64,000 bases of DNA from an uncultured Roseobacter sp. (GTDB taxonomy: Bacteria > Pseudomonadota > Alphaproteobacteria > Rhodobacterales > Rhodobacteraceae), in NCBI RefSeq assembly GCF_947499265.1, contig NZ_CANMNK010000001.1:519001-583000 (forward strand), in the 5' to 3' direction. Under the pieces are notes generated by a model that did no database searches, was not told where the DNA came from, and worked only from the letters and a program-made list of their open reading frames with translations. Shown here piece by piece: positions 45,663 through 54,842 of the stretch. The translations under genes and the position numbers were made by a program. The stretch's first letter is position 1. Each line of letters opens with the position of its first letter.

Positions 45663-47158
45663 TGCAGCCGGATGTCATCATAATCGGATCGGGCATGGGC
45701 GGTGCCACACTGGCCGCTGCACTGGCCCCGAGCGGTCGCCGCATTCTGATCCTGGAGCGTGGCGAAACCCTGCAACCGTCGCCTGCGGATCGGGATGCGC
45801 GTGCCATCTTCGAGGCAGGTGTTTTTCGACCGGACGAGCAATGGCTGGATGGATCAGATCAACCTTTCAGCCCGGGAAATTACTATTGTGTTGGGGGCAA
45901 TTCCAAATTCTACGGCGCGGTGTTGATCCGGTATCGGGAAGCGGATTTCGCAAGTATTCAGCATCGCAGGGGCAGCACCCCGGGCTGGCCGATTTCGTAT
46001 CGCGATCTGGAACCCGATTATCTGGCGGCTGAGCATCTCTATGAAGTGCGGGGCACCACTGGCGAAGACCCAACAGAGCCACCGCGGTCGGGAAGGTATC
46101 TCCATGGGCCAGTCGCCGATGAACCAGATATTTCGAAACTGCGCCAACGGTTGAAAATCGCGGGCCTTACCCCCGCGTCCTTGCCGCTGGGCGTCGATAT
46201 CGACCGCTGGTTGGCGGCGGGGCAAGATCCCTGGGATGCTCATCCCGACACCTGCGGTGGCAAGATGGATGCGGAGACCATCGCCATCAAGCAAGCGTTG
46301 GAACACGCGAATGTGGAGTTGCGAACGGGCTGCCAGGTCTCGGGATTGTCCGTTGGCGACGATGGGCGCATCTCGGGTGTGACCTGCATGATGCAGGGGA
46401 AAGTACAGACCGTTACAGCGCCCACCGTCGTTGTTTCGGCCGGGGCGGTGCAGACGGCGGCCCTGCTGCTGGCCTCGGCGAATGACAATCACCCAACCGG
46501 TCTGGCCAATAGGTCCGGTCAGGTGGGCCGCAATTTCATGAACCACAATTGCTCAGCGCTCATGGCGCTGCACCCGCTGCAAAAGAACCGGGCGATCTAT
46601 CAGAAAACGCTGATGATCAACGACTTTTACCTCTCGGATGGGCAAGGCGGCATGCCCTTGGGGAATGTGCAATTGCTGGGCAAGATTTCCGCCCCGATCC
46701 TGACCGCGGCCTCCCCCTTGCCAACCTGGCTTGCCCGTCTGATCGCAGCGCGGTCCTTCGACTTCTATGCCATGTCCGAGGACCTACCCCATCCAGACAG
46801 CCGCGTGACGCTCAAAGACGGGCAAATCAAGCTCAACTGGCAGCGATCCAATTGGGCAGCGCATGAAGCCTTGGTTGCCACGCTCAAGACATATCTGCGC
46901 AAGGCCGGACTTCCGATTGTCCTGTCGCGCGCTTTTGATCGGCGCACGCCCTCGCATCAATGCGGCACCGCACGCATGGGGCATGACCCGGACACCAGCG
47001 TGGTCGACACCTTCTGCCGCAGTCACGATCACCCCAATCTTTTCATCGTTGACGCCTCGGTGCTGCCGACATCCGCCGCGGTGAACCCGGCGCTGACGAT
47101 TGCGGCGCTGGCGCTGCGCAGCGCCAGCCACATCACCGAAACGGAGTTCGCAGCATGA
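45662..47158 (+). CDS. GMC family FAD-dependent oxidoreductase (first)
   Basis: 498 aa. The FAD dinucleotide site is IIIGSGMGGATLAAAL with ILERGE at the end of the second strand. The GMC C-terminal His region is HQCGTARMGHDP and FIVDASVLPTSAAVNPALTI. Shorter and more diverged than choline dehydrogenase-type GMCs; it resembles sugar or polyol oxidising branches. It probably oxidises a sugar hydroxyl of the imported compound. No export signal was seen, so it should be cytosolic. It overlaps the SDR start by ATGA. Confidence 0.9.
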   Translation: MQPDVIIIGSGMGGATLAAALAPSGRRILILERGETLQPSPADRDARAIFEAGVFRPDEQWLDGSDQPFSPGNYYCVGGNSKFYGAVLIRYREADFASIQHRRGSTPGWPISYRDLEPDYLAAEHLYEVRGTTGEDPTEPPRSGRYLHGPVADEPDISKLRQRLKIAGLTPASLPLGVDIDRWLAAGQDPWDAHPDTCGGKMDAETIAIKQALEHANVELRTGCQVSGLSVGDDGRISGVTCMMQGKVQTVTAPTVVVSAGAVQTAALLLASANDNHPTGLANRSGQVGRNFMNHNCSALMALHPLQKNRAIYQKTLMINDFYLSDGQGGMPLGNVQLLGKISAPILTAASPLPTWLARLIAARSFDFYAMSEDLPHPDSRVTLKDGQIKLNWQRSNWAAHEALVATLKTYLRKAGLPIVLSRAFDRRTPSHQCGTARMGHDPDTSVVDTFCRSHDHPNLFIVDASVLPTSAAVNPALTIAALALRSASHITETEFAA

Positions 47159-47913
47159 GTAAGATTGCGCTGGTCACCGGCGGGCAACAGGGTATTGGGC
47201 TTGGCATTGTCGAACAACTTATCGCGGCCAACTACCGGGTTGCCATCGCATCGCGGTCTCCCGGCGATACGCCGATTGTGCAATCTGCCTTGGACAAATT
47301 TGGCAGTGCCGCGCGTTATTTTCAGCATGATGTTTCGGAGATCGGGCATGTTCCCGCGTTGCTCAATCGGGTGGAGGAGGCGTTTGGCCCTGTGACCACG
47401 CTGATCAGCAATGCGGGCGTCGGCGCCCCGGTGCGCGGTGATATGCTCGATCTCGCGCCGGAAAACTGGGATTTTGTTCTCGATGTCAACCTGCGCGGCG
47501 CGTTCTTTTTGGCGCAGGCCGTGGCCAAGCGCATGTTGGCAACACCTTCGGAAAGCTACCGTTCCATCAGCTTCATCACCTCGGTCAGCGCGGCCATGGT
47601 GTCGACGGAGCGCGCGGAATACTGCGTGTCCAAAGCCGGTGCCGCGATGATGTCGGAGCTTTTCGCGGTGCGTCTGGCCCCGCATGGCATCGGTGTGTTC
47701 GAGCTGCGTCCCGGCATCATCGAGAGCGAAATGACCGCCGGTGTGCGTGACAAATACACGGCGCGCATTGAAGACGGTCTGGTGCCTGCCCGGCGTTGGG
47801 GGCTGCCGCAGGATATCGGGGAAATCGTTCTGGCCGTGGCTGAGGGGCAGATGCGGTTTGCCAATGGCGCCTGCATTCCGGTGGATGGCGGTCTGTCCAT
47901 CGCGCGCCTGTAG
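47155..47913 (+). CDS. SDR oxidoreductase, 3-ketoacyl reductase-like
   Basis: 252 aa. Rossmann site VTGGQQGIGLGI (8-19), ISNAGVG (85-91), Ser143, Tyr156 and Lys160 in AEYCVSKAG form a complete catalytic set. The C-terminal GACIPVDGGLSIARL is typical of FabG-like SDRs. Placed between two GMC genes, it probably acts on a keto intermediate of the same pathway rather than on fatty acids. The substrate is not known. Confidence 0.92.
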   Translation: MSKIALVTGGQQGIGLGIVEQLIAANYRVAIASRSPGDTPIVQSALDKFGSAARYFQHDVSEIGHVPALLNRVEEAFGPVTTLISNAGVGAPVRGDMLDLAPENWDFVLDVNLRGAFFLAQAVAKRMLATPSESYRSISFITSVSAAMVSTERAEYCVSKAGAAMMSELFAVRLAPHGIGVFELRPGIIESEMTAGVRDKYTARIEDGLVPARRWGLPQDIGEIVLAVAEGQMRFANGACIPVDGGLSIARL

Positions 47914-47922
47914 AGAAATGCG

Positions 47923-49515
47923 ATGACCGAAGGATATGATTTCATCATCATCGGCGGCGGGTCTGCAGGGTCCGTGATTGCGGCCCGCCTGAGCGAAGAC
48001 GCGAATGTGCGTGTGCTGCTGCTGGAGGCGGGAGGGCGGGATCGGCATCCGTTTTACCACCTGCCTGCCGGGTTCGCCAAGATGACCAAGGGCATCGGCA
48101 GCTGGGGGTGGACCACCACTCCGCAGCGCCACATGCAGGGCAAGGTGTTCACCTACACGCAGGCAAAGGTCATCGGCGGTGGGTCGGCGATCAATGCCCA
48201 GATCTACACCCGCGGTGCTGCGCAGGATTATGATGAATGGCGTCAGCTGGGGTGCGAGGGCTGGAGCTTCGCCGATGTGCTGCCCTATTTCAAAAAATCC
48301 GAAGACAATGATGCCTTTGACAATGAATTTCATGGTCAGGGCGGTCCCCTTGGTGTGAGCAAGCCAGCGGCGCCTTTGCCGATTTGCGATGCCTATATCG
48401 CGGCGGCGGGCCAGTTGGGCATTCCGGAAAACAAGGATGTAAACGGCGCGCGTCAGGATGGTGCCGGGTACTATCAATTGACGCAACGCCATGCGCGCCG
48501 GTCCTCGGCGGCAATGGCCTTTCTGGCGCCAAACAGGGATCGTGCGAACCTGACCGTGCGCACGGGGGCTCAGGTGCGGCGCATCCTGTTCCACGCCGGG
48601 CGCGCGACCGGTGTTGAATTGGAGGACGGCAGCCGGGTTTTGGCGGATCGAGAGGTGATCCTGTCCTCGGGCGCTATCGGCTCGCCAAGACTTTTGCAGC
48701 TGTCCGGCGTCGGACCTGCGGATGAGCTGCGCGCGCTTGGCATCGAGGTTGTTCTTGACCAGCCCAATGTGGGTGCGAACCTGCAGGATCACCTCGATCT
48801 CTACGCGATTTGTGAGGTGACCGGCCCGCACACCTACGACCGCTTTGCCAAGCCGCATCTTTCTGCGCTGGCCGGGCTGCAATATTTTTTCACCCGCAGG
48901 GGGCCGGTGGCGTCTAGCCTCTTTGAAACAGGGGGTTTTTGGTATGCGGACCCCGACGCCCGCTCCCCCGATATTCAGATGCATCTTGGTCTCGGCACCG
49001 GGATCGAAGCGGGCGTGGCGGCGATGCCCAACGGTGGTGTGACGCTGAATGCGTGTTTCCTGCGCCCACGCTCGCGCGGTACCGTACGCCTGCGAACGGA
49101 TAACCCAGGCGATATGCCGTTGATCGATCCCAATTATCTGGCGGATCCCTATGATCGGGAGATGTCGATCCGCGGGCTGAAGCTGGTGCAATCGATCCTG
49201 GCACAGGACGCGCTGAGACCCTTCATCCTGGCGGAACGCCTGCCGGGACCGGACGTGCAGACAGATGAAGAATACTTCAATTTTATCTGCACACATTCCA
49301 AGACCTCGCACCACTGTGCCGGCACCTGCCGCATGGGCGTTGACGCGGGCGCGGTGCTCGACCCACGCCTGTGCTTCAATGGCATCGACGGTCTGCGCGT
49401 TGCAGATGCCTCGATCATGCCGCGCGTCAATTCGTCCAACACCAACGCCCCGTCCATCATGATCGGCGAAAAAGCGGCCGATATGATCAAATCAGACCAA
49501 GGAATTTGCCAATGA
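47923..49515 (+). CDS. GMC family oxidoreductase, choline dehydrogenase-like (second)
   Basis: 530 aa, full GMC length. FAD site FIIIGGGSAGSVIAARL, the GMC signature KVIGGGSAINAQIYTRG, and the C-terminal catalytic region HHCAGTCRMGVD, GLRVADASIMP and NSSNTNAPSIMIGEKAA. It oxidises alcohols to aldehydes, which would suit the ALDH earlier in the operon. The stop overlaps the Dabb start (ATGA). Whether it acts on a sugar derivative or another alcohol is unknown. Confidence 0.94.
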   Translation: MTEGYDFIIIGGGSAGSVIAARLSEDANVRVLLLEAGGRDRHPFYHLPAGFAKMTKGIGSWGWTTTPQRHMQGKVFTYTQAKVIGGGSAINAQIYTRGAAQDYDEWRQLGCEGWSFADVLPYFKKSEDNDAFDNEFHGQGGPLGVSKPAAPLPICDAYIAAAGQLGIPENKDVNGARQDGAGYYQLTQRHARRSSAAMAFLAPNRDRANLTVRTGAQVRRILFHAGRATGVELEDGSRVLADREVILSSGAIGSPRLLQLSGVGPADELRALGIEVVLDQPNVGANLQDHLDLYAICEVTGPHTYDRFAKPHLSALAGLQYFFTRRGPVASSLFETGGFWYADPDARSPDIQMHLGLGTGIEAGVAAMPNGGVTLNACFLRPRSRGTVRLRTDNPGDMPLIDPNYLADPYDREMSIRGLKLVQSILAQDALRPFILAERLPGPDVQTDEEYFNFICTHSKTSHHCAGTCRMGVDAGAVLDPRLCFNGIDGLRVADASIMPRVNSSNTNAPSIMIGEKAADMIKSDQGICQ

Positions 49516-49820
49516 TCCGCCATATCGTCTTGACTCGATTTGCACCTGAAACTGCCGAAGGCACGATCGCCGAGATTTATGCCGGTCTCTCTGGTTTGAC
49601 CGAAACCCTTGCAGGTGCTCATAATTTCGGCGGTGGGCGCTCGCAAAGTCCCGAACAGATCGAGCGTGGCTACATGCATGGCTTCACCATTGATTTCGAC
49701 ACTTGGGATGATCTGCAGGCCTATGCTGACAACGCCGCGCATCAAGCGCTGGGAGCCCAGATCGTTGCCAATGCGGTGGGCGGTCTCGATGGCGTGCTTG
49801 TCCTCGACATCGAAGTGTGA
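49512..49820 (+). CDS. Dabb (stress-responsive A/B barrel) family protein
   Basis: 102 aa from the ATG at 49512; the frame is open further upstream but this ATG overlaps the GMC stop. The dimeric alpha/beta-barrel pattern is IRHIVLTRFAPET at the start and FTIDFDTWDDLQAYADNAAHQAL in the second half. In catabolic clusters such proteins can be small isomerases, lyases or accessory factors. Function unknown here; the tight coupling suggests a part in the pathway. Confidence 0.9.
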   Translation: MIRHIVLTRFAPETAEGTIAEIYAGLSGLTETLAGAHNFGGGRSQSPEQIERGYMHGFTIDFDTWDDLQAYADNAAHQALGAQIVANAVGGLDGVLVLDIEV

Positions 49821-49829
49821 GGCCTGCGC

Positions 49830-50990
49830 ATGCTGCACCTGCCCACCGAAGACGGTCGTCTAGAACCCTACACGCTTTCCGGAAACCCGCTGATACCGCG
49901 GGCTCCCGATGTACCTTTGACGCGAACGGCCTTTGCGGCGGCGCATGTTGTTTCCGACCCGCTGCGGGAAAGAAACCCATGGGATACCCGACCGGCGGTG
50001 GACTGGGATGCGACGCTCGCGTTTCGGCAGGGTCTTTGGGATCAGGGGCTTGGGCTGGCCGAAGCCATGGATACCGCGCAGCGGGGCATGGGGGTGGATT
50101 GGCAAACTGCGCGCGAGCTGATCGAGCGCACGTTGGTGGCGGCCAAAACGCACCCGCTGAAACCACGCGTTGCCTGCGGCGCGGGCACCGATCACCGGCC
50201 TCTTGAGACCCTTACAACGCCGGCGCAAATTCTGACAGCCTACAGCGAACAGGCGGAGGCCATCGAGACCGCTGGCGGCCAATTGATCTTGATGGCATCC
50301 CGCGCATTTCCTGCCATGACTGCCGCGCCTGATGTCTATCACAAGGTCTACCGGTCCTTGATCGATGGCGCGGCGGAGCCGGTGATCTTGCACTGGTTGG
50401 GGAATATGTTTGACCCTGCGCTGACGGGATATTGGGGCCATGCAGATTTGGCAAAAGCCAGCGATTTTGTCCTCGACTTGATCGCGGAAAACCCGAAACA
50501 GGTGGATGGCATCAAGATCTCCTTGCTCGATCAGGCGCATGAAGAGGCGTTCCGCACCCGCCTGCCTGATGGCGTGCGTCTCTATACCGGTGACGATTTC
50601 AACTATGCGGATCTGATCGCCGGGGACGGTAAGTGCTTTTCCCATGCGCTGCTTGGCATCTTCGCGGCGATTGCGCCCGCCGCCTCACAGGCGCTGGCGG
50701 CATTAGCACAAGAGGACGTCGCGAAATTCCACAGCCTGCTTGAGCCGACCGTGCCCCTGAGCCGCGAGATTTTCAAGGAACCCACGCGATTTTACAAAGC
50801 GGGTATCGCGTTTCTGTCCTGGCTGAATGGCTATCAGAGCCATTTCATCATGCCCGCTGGGTTCCAATCCAGCCGAGACATCACTCATTACGCGCATGTT
50901 TTCCGCCTTGCCGATCAGTCGCGGGTGCTGATCCAGCCCGATCTGGCAGAGGCACGAATGAAAACGCTGCTATCTCTGCACGGCATCTGA
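49830..50990 (+). CDS. DUF993 / dihydrodipicolinate synthase-like aldolase
   Basis: 386 aa. The TIM-barrel family is recognised from VACGAGTDH, ILHWLGNMFDPALTGYWG and VDGIKISLLD, where Lys229 is the likely Schiff-base lysine of class I aldolases. The C-terminal part carries FQSSRDITHYAHVFRLAD. DUF993 proteins are related to dihydrodipicolinate synthase, and many such relatives do retro-aldol cleavage or dehydration of keto acids. As the last enzyme gene before the regulator it may cleave the oxidised sugar product. Reaction unproven. Confidence 0.88.
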   Translation: MLHLPTEDGRLEPYTLSGNPLIPRAPDVPLTRTAFAAAHVVSDPLRERNPWDTRPAVDWDATLAFRQGLWDQGLGLAEAMDTAQRGMGVDWQTARELIERTLVAAKTHPLKPRVACGAGTDHRPLETLTTPAQILTAYSEQAEAIETAGGQLILMASRAFPAMTAAPDVYHKVYRSLIDGAAEPVILHWLGNMFDPALTGYWGHADLAKASDFVLDLIAENPKQVDGIKISLLDQAHEEAFRTRLPDGVRLYTGDDFNYADLIAGDGKCFSHALLGIFAAIAPAASQALAALAQEDVAKFHSLLEPTVPLSREIFKEPTRFYKAGIAFLSWLNGYQSHFIMPAGFQSSRDITHYAHVFRLADQSRVLIQPDLAEARMKTLLSLHGI

Positions 50991-51003
50991 TACGGACACC
51001 GCC

Positions 51004-52002
51004 ATGGAGCGAAGACCAACCATCAAGGACGTGGCAAGAGAAGCGGGCGTTTCGAAATCAACCGTCAGCCTGGTCTTGCAACGCAGCCCGTTGGTCAAAG
51101 AGCGTACCCGCGTTCAGGTTCGTGAGGCGATGGCGCGGATTGGCTATGTTTACAATCGGTCCGCGGCTAACCTGCGTTCTTCCTCCACCGGCTTGATCGG
51201 GTTGATCATCAACGACCTGCGCAACCCTTTTTTCACTGAATTCGCGGCATCCTTGCAAATGGCGCTGTCGGATCAGGGCTACGCGGTTGTGCTTGCCAAT
51301 ATCAACGAAGATGCAGAGATGCAGTCAAAGATGATCGGTACCTTGATCGAGCATGGCGTGTCGGGTTTTGTCGTGTCGCCCGCCTATGGCCCGCAGGAAA
51401 GCCCGTTCGATGCAATTGCGCGCGCGGGATTGCCGGCGATCCAGGTGTTTCGGAAAGTCGATGATCGCGAGGATCAGTTCCCGTTTCTCGCCCCGGATTA
51501 TCAATCCGGCAGCCGTCTGGCCACGCAACACTTGTTGGATCGAGGGTGCCGCCGCATTGCCTTTGTCGGCGGCCTGGCCGGTCGTGCCGTGACGCAGGAA
51601 AGAATGTCTGGCTATCTTGAGCTCATGGACGCGAACGGGGTCGAACCGGTGATTTTGACCGGTGCGGCGAGCCATGAATTTGGCGTCCAGGGCGCTCATG
51701 AGCTACTGGCGCACCACCCTGATGTGGACGGCGTTTTATGTTTCAACGATCTTGTCGCGCTCGGCCTGCTTACGGCAAGCAACGCGCTTGGCCGCACCGT
51801 CGGAACGGATTTGCGGGTCGTTGGGTTCGACAACATCGAGGAGTGCGAGCAAAGCATCCCGCAACTCTCTTCCGTCAGCTGTGGAATCCCGGATTTCGCA
51901 GAAGCGATTTCGCGGCGCATGCTGACCTGGTTGATCGACGGCATGCCGCCTGAAACGGGGATCCGGACGCAGGTTGAGCTGGTGGTCAGAGCGTCCAGTT
52001 GA
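51004..52002 (+). CDS. LacI family transcriptional regulator (catabolic island)
   Basis: 332 aa. The N-terminal helix-turn-helix TIKDVAREAGVSKSTVSLVLQ and hinge (NRSAANLRSS) are followed by a periplasmic-binding-protein-like effector domain (IGLIINDLRNPFF, FVGGLAGRAVTQERMSGY, VVGFDNIEECE). It follows DUF993 after 13 bp in the same direction. It should bind the paired operators at 36372-36408 and release them upon binding the substrate or an intermediate. Local repression is inferred. Confidence 0.94.
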   Translation: MERRPTIKDVAREAGVSKSTVSLVLQRSPLVKERTRVQVREAMARIGYVYNRSAANLRSSSTGLIGLIINDLRNPFFTEFAASLQMALSDQGYAVVLANINEDAEMQSKMIGTLIEHGVSGFVVSPAYGPQESPFDAIARAGLPAIQVFRKVDDREDQFPFLAPDYQSGSRLATQHLLDRGCRRIAFVGGLAGRAVTQERMSGYLELMDANGVEPVILTGAASHEFGVQGAHELLAHHPDVDGVLCFNDLVALGLLTASNALGRTVGTDLRVVGFDNIEECEQSIPQLSSVSCGIPDFAEAISRRMLTWLIDGMPPETGIRTQVELVVRASS

Positions 52003-52302
52003 CGGCGTGATATAGGCCAAAACCCCGATCGCGACGGCAATTGTGGCTAAATGCCTCTCCCTCCATCGGGCAATCTGATTCGCACCGAATGTGCAGAATA
52101 CACGCCTAAGTATGCCCTTTGCTGAAGTTTTCAGATCAGAAAACAACCCCGGCGTGCGTGATCATATCAGGGACGGCCAGAATTTCTCGGCAAACTAGTA
52201 AATCCAGAATCTAATGCTGCAAATCGCGGGTTTGTGTATGATCAGTTAGTGGCGTTTTCGCGTCTTCGGGCAGTATAGTCCGCTGATAGGCAAGAATTTT
52301 TT
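52003..52302. other. Intergenic region with an 18-bp palindrome
   Basis: 300 bp between the LacI gene and the histidine kinase gene, without a coding frame I can support. It holds the inverted repeat GTTTTCAGATCAGAAAAC (52127-52144; one mismatched pair). No T tract follows, so it is more likely a regulator site than a terminator. The kinase promoter should also lie here. Confidence 0.45.
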
Positions 52303-53856
52303 ATGACCAACAACATTCTACGGTACTGGCAATCCATCAAGTCCGACGATCCCATGCAGGGGCTTTTTTCGGCCGCTCCCATCCTGATGCATTCGATTGA
52401 TGAAAGAGGGGTCCTACTGAAAGTCAGTCAGTTCTGGGCGGATAAGCTTGGCTACGCTGTGGAGGATATGGTTGGGCGGGCATCCACTGACTTTCTCAGC
52501 CCGGCGTCGAAGGAATATGCCGAAAAGGTCGTGTTGCCCGAGTTCTTTCGGACCGGGAAGATTTACAACGTCGAATACGATTTCGTTCGCAAAGATGGTC
52601 AGACGCTGCCGGTTCTGATGTCTGCGATGGCGGAGTATGATGATGGCGGCGCCTATGTGCGGTCGCTGGCGGTGATGTTCGACAATACCGAGGCGAAGCG
52701 CGCTGCCGCTGAACTGAGCCAAAAACAGCGGATGGAGGCGATCGGGTCTCTCGTCGGTGGCGTGGCGCATGATTTCAACAATTTACTAGCCATTGTGCAG
52801 GGCAATCTTGAATTTCTGAAACGCGATCCGGACGATAAGGACCGTGGGGAATTCATCGACACCGCTCTGAGCGCGGTACAGCGCGGGGCAGGGCTCACCC
52901 AGCAGCTTCTGAGCTATGGACGCAAAGCACATCTGACGCCGACACGGATAAACCTTAATGAGATCGTCAAAGGCGCCGACCGCATGGTGAAACGGCTTAT
53001 GCCCGTCAATGTCCTGATCGAAACCGTAACCGATGCAGGGCTCTGGGAAACCGAAGCGGACCCGGCGCTGCTCGAAACGGCGATTTTGAATATCCTGAAT
53101 AACGCACGCGATGCCATGCCCGATGGCGGGCGGATCACGATGGAGACCTGCAACGTGCGGATTTCCGGGGATTATATTCTGTCGCGCCAGGAGGAGCTCG
53201 AGCCGGGTCGTTATGTCATGCTTGCCATTTCGGATACCGGTGCGGGCATTGATGCTGCCACGCTGGCACAGGTTTTCGAGCCGTTCTTTACCACCAAAAC
53301 CGTGGGACAGGGATCGGGTCTGGGCCTCTCCATGGTTTTTGGGTTTATGCGGCAGTCAAAGGGAACCATTCGCGCCTATAGCGAAATGGGTGTTGGAACG
53401 ACTTTCAAACTCTATTTTCCAGCGGCGAATGCGGCCAATGTGCCGGTCTATGCACCGCGAATGGAACGCAAGGCGGTGCCCGCCGGCGAGACCATTTTGG
53501 TTGCGGAAGACGACCTCGAGGTCCGCCGCGTTCTGGTGCGCCAGCTAAGTGACGAAAACCTGACCGTTGTCGAATGTGCGAGCGGGGACGAAGCGCTCCG
53601 CCAGATCGAAGGGGGGGTGCGGCCAACCATATTGCTGACGGATATCGTGATGCCAGGGTCGGTGCAGGGCCCTGAACTTGCGGCCCGCGTGCGTGATATC
53701 CTTCCGGACATTCACGTGCTCTTTATCTCCGGCTATCCGACCGAAGCCGCCATTCACGGCAATGGCGTCAGGCCAGAGGACAAATATCTGGTGAAACCGG
53801 TGAACAAATCGGAACTGATCAGCGCGGTGCACGACTTACTGCGCAAGGATGATTAG
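52303..53856 (+). CDS. Soluble PAS-containing hybrid histidine kinase/response regulator
   Basis: 517 aa. PAS domain at ~22-130, HisKA with the phospho-accepting His156 in GGVAHDFNN, HATPase with N266/N267 (NILNNARDAMPDGG), DTGAGID and GQGSGLGLSMV, and a C-terminal receiver domain (397-513) with the acceptor Asp447 in LTDIVMPG and the Lys of LVKPVN. There is no membrane segment, so it senses an internal signal. No partner regulator gene is adjacent. Output may be through a separate phosphotransfer protein. Confidence 0.95.
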   Translation: MTNNILRYWQSIKSDDPMQGLFSAAPILMHSIDERGVLLKVSQFWADKLGYAVEDMVGRASTDFLSPASKEYAEKVVLPEFFRTGKIYNVEYDFVRKDGQTLPVLMSAMAEYDDGGAYVRSLAVMFDNTEAKRAAAELSQKQRMEAIGSLVGGVAHDFNNLLAIVQGNLEFLKRDPDDKDRGEFIDTALSAVQRGAGLTQQLLSYGRKAHLTPTRINLNEIVKGADRMVKRLMPVNVLIETVTDAGLWETEADPALLETAILNILNNARDAMPDGGRITMETCNVRISGDYILSRQEELEPGRYVMLAISDTGAGIDAATLAQVFEPFFTTKTVGQGSGLGLSMVFGFMRQSKGTIRAYSEMGVGTTFKLYFPAANAANVPVYAPRMERKAVPAGETILVAEDDLEVRRVLVRQLSDENLTVVECASGDEALRQIEGGVRPTILLTDIVMPGSVQGPELAARVRDILPDIHVLFISGYPTEAAIHGNGVRPEDKYLVKPVNKSELISAVHDLLRKDD

Positions 53857-53956
53857 GGGGTGGCCTGCTCCGACGGATGCAAATTCCGTTTTGCCTTCCA
53901 GGGTCCTTTACAAAAGCGAGCAGCTTGCAAGAGCGCTTCCGATAGCCGGGCTTGAG

Positions 53957-54685
53957 TCAACGTATCAGCGATAAGTCATTTCGCGCATTGTTTGCGCTAT
54001 AAAGCGCAGGCTTCAACCGGCCCACTTCTGCACGTATTGCATCAGCGGAGATGATAAATGCCTCTCTGGTCCGGCGGTTATCCTCGCGGCCCTCCCTGAG
54101 GGCGGCGACCATGCCGACGAGCTGTCCGTTTCTGTCAAACACGGGTCCCCCGGAAAACCCTCTTTTGACCCGGGGCATGCTTGCAATCACCCCACGGCCG
54201 AATGGTGCGAGCGTACGTCGCTCCGAGGCCACGGTGCCGCTGATCACGAGACGGCGTCGCGGGTTGCCATCAGCGGCAATGCCCACGGCATAAATTGGGT
54301 CGCCACGGGCGTCCCGGGCCCGGCCTGCGGGCGCAATGGGCAAAAGGTCTGGGTCTATGGATAGGATTGCGAGGTCCATACGAGGGCTTATGGCGAGAAT
54401 ACGTGCCGTGCCGCGCGGTTTTCCCGGCGCCAAGAGGGTGACGACCTCACCAATACCGCGCCGCCCTAAAACATGCGCGTTTGTAACGGCGACCCCATCC
54501 GCGATCATGAAGGCGGATCCGGTGATGGCACCGTTGAGAAGGGTCGCGTGATAAGACAGAGACCGGGGAGGTTCCGTCGCCTCCGCGCCGCGCACCAAGG
54601 CGAAGAGTAACAATGCAACAAGCATGACCTGTCGCGCAAAAGCCAATACCCGTGCGGCAACACAGGAATAATTCCCGAAAAACAT
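53957..54685 (-). CDS. Trypsin-like (S1) serine protease, secreted
   Basis: 242 aa. A signal peptide or anchor spans about 14-35 (ending GAEATEP). The catalytic triad is complete: His71 (TNAHVLG), Asp104 (RMDLAIL) and Ser178 (GFSGGPVF). The fold resembles trypsin/DegP-type proteases without a PDZ domain. A GGAG site precedes the ATG. It lies 158 bp behind the TpsB gene in the same direction. A role in adhesin processing is only a possibility. Confidence 0.9.
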   Translation of the reverse strand: MFFGNYSCVAARVLAFARQVMLVALLLFALVRGAEATEPPRSLSYHATLLNGAITGSAFMIADGVAVTNAHVLGRRGIGEVVTLLAPGKPRGTARILAISPRMDLAILSIDPDLLPIAPAGRARDARGDPIYAVGIAADGNPRRRLVISGTVASERRTLAPFGRGVIASMPRVKRGFSGGPVFDRNGQLVGMVAALREGREDNRRTREAFIISADAIRAEVGRLKPALYSANNARNDLSLIR

Positions 54686-54842
54686 AACGCACTCCGACCC
54701 ATACTGCCCGTTACGAGCAGTCCCGGCCGCAATGCTGCGCCCGGCGGGTTAAAGCGTGGCTAACGCCGTGTCACGACTTTCAGAGAGTTTTAGTCGACCT
54801 GTCGAGGATCGCAGGAGCCAGAGGCGTGAGAGGTACCCGATA

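Noticed and set aside
47029-49314. Long minus-strand open frame (761 codons) across the GMC/SDR region
   Set aside because: Antisense to clear SDR and GMC genes; no domain or ribosome site supports it.
54360-54685. DegP/HtrA protease identity for the S1 protease
   Set aside because: The triad fits the trypsin clan, but the chain ends without a PDZ domain, so only a trypsin-like protease is called.
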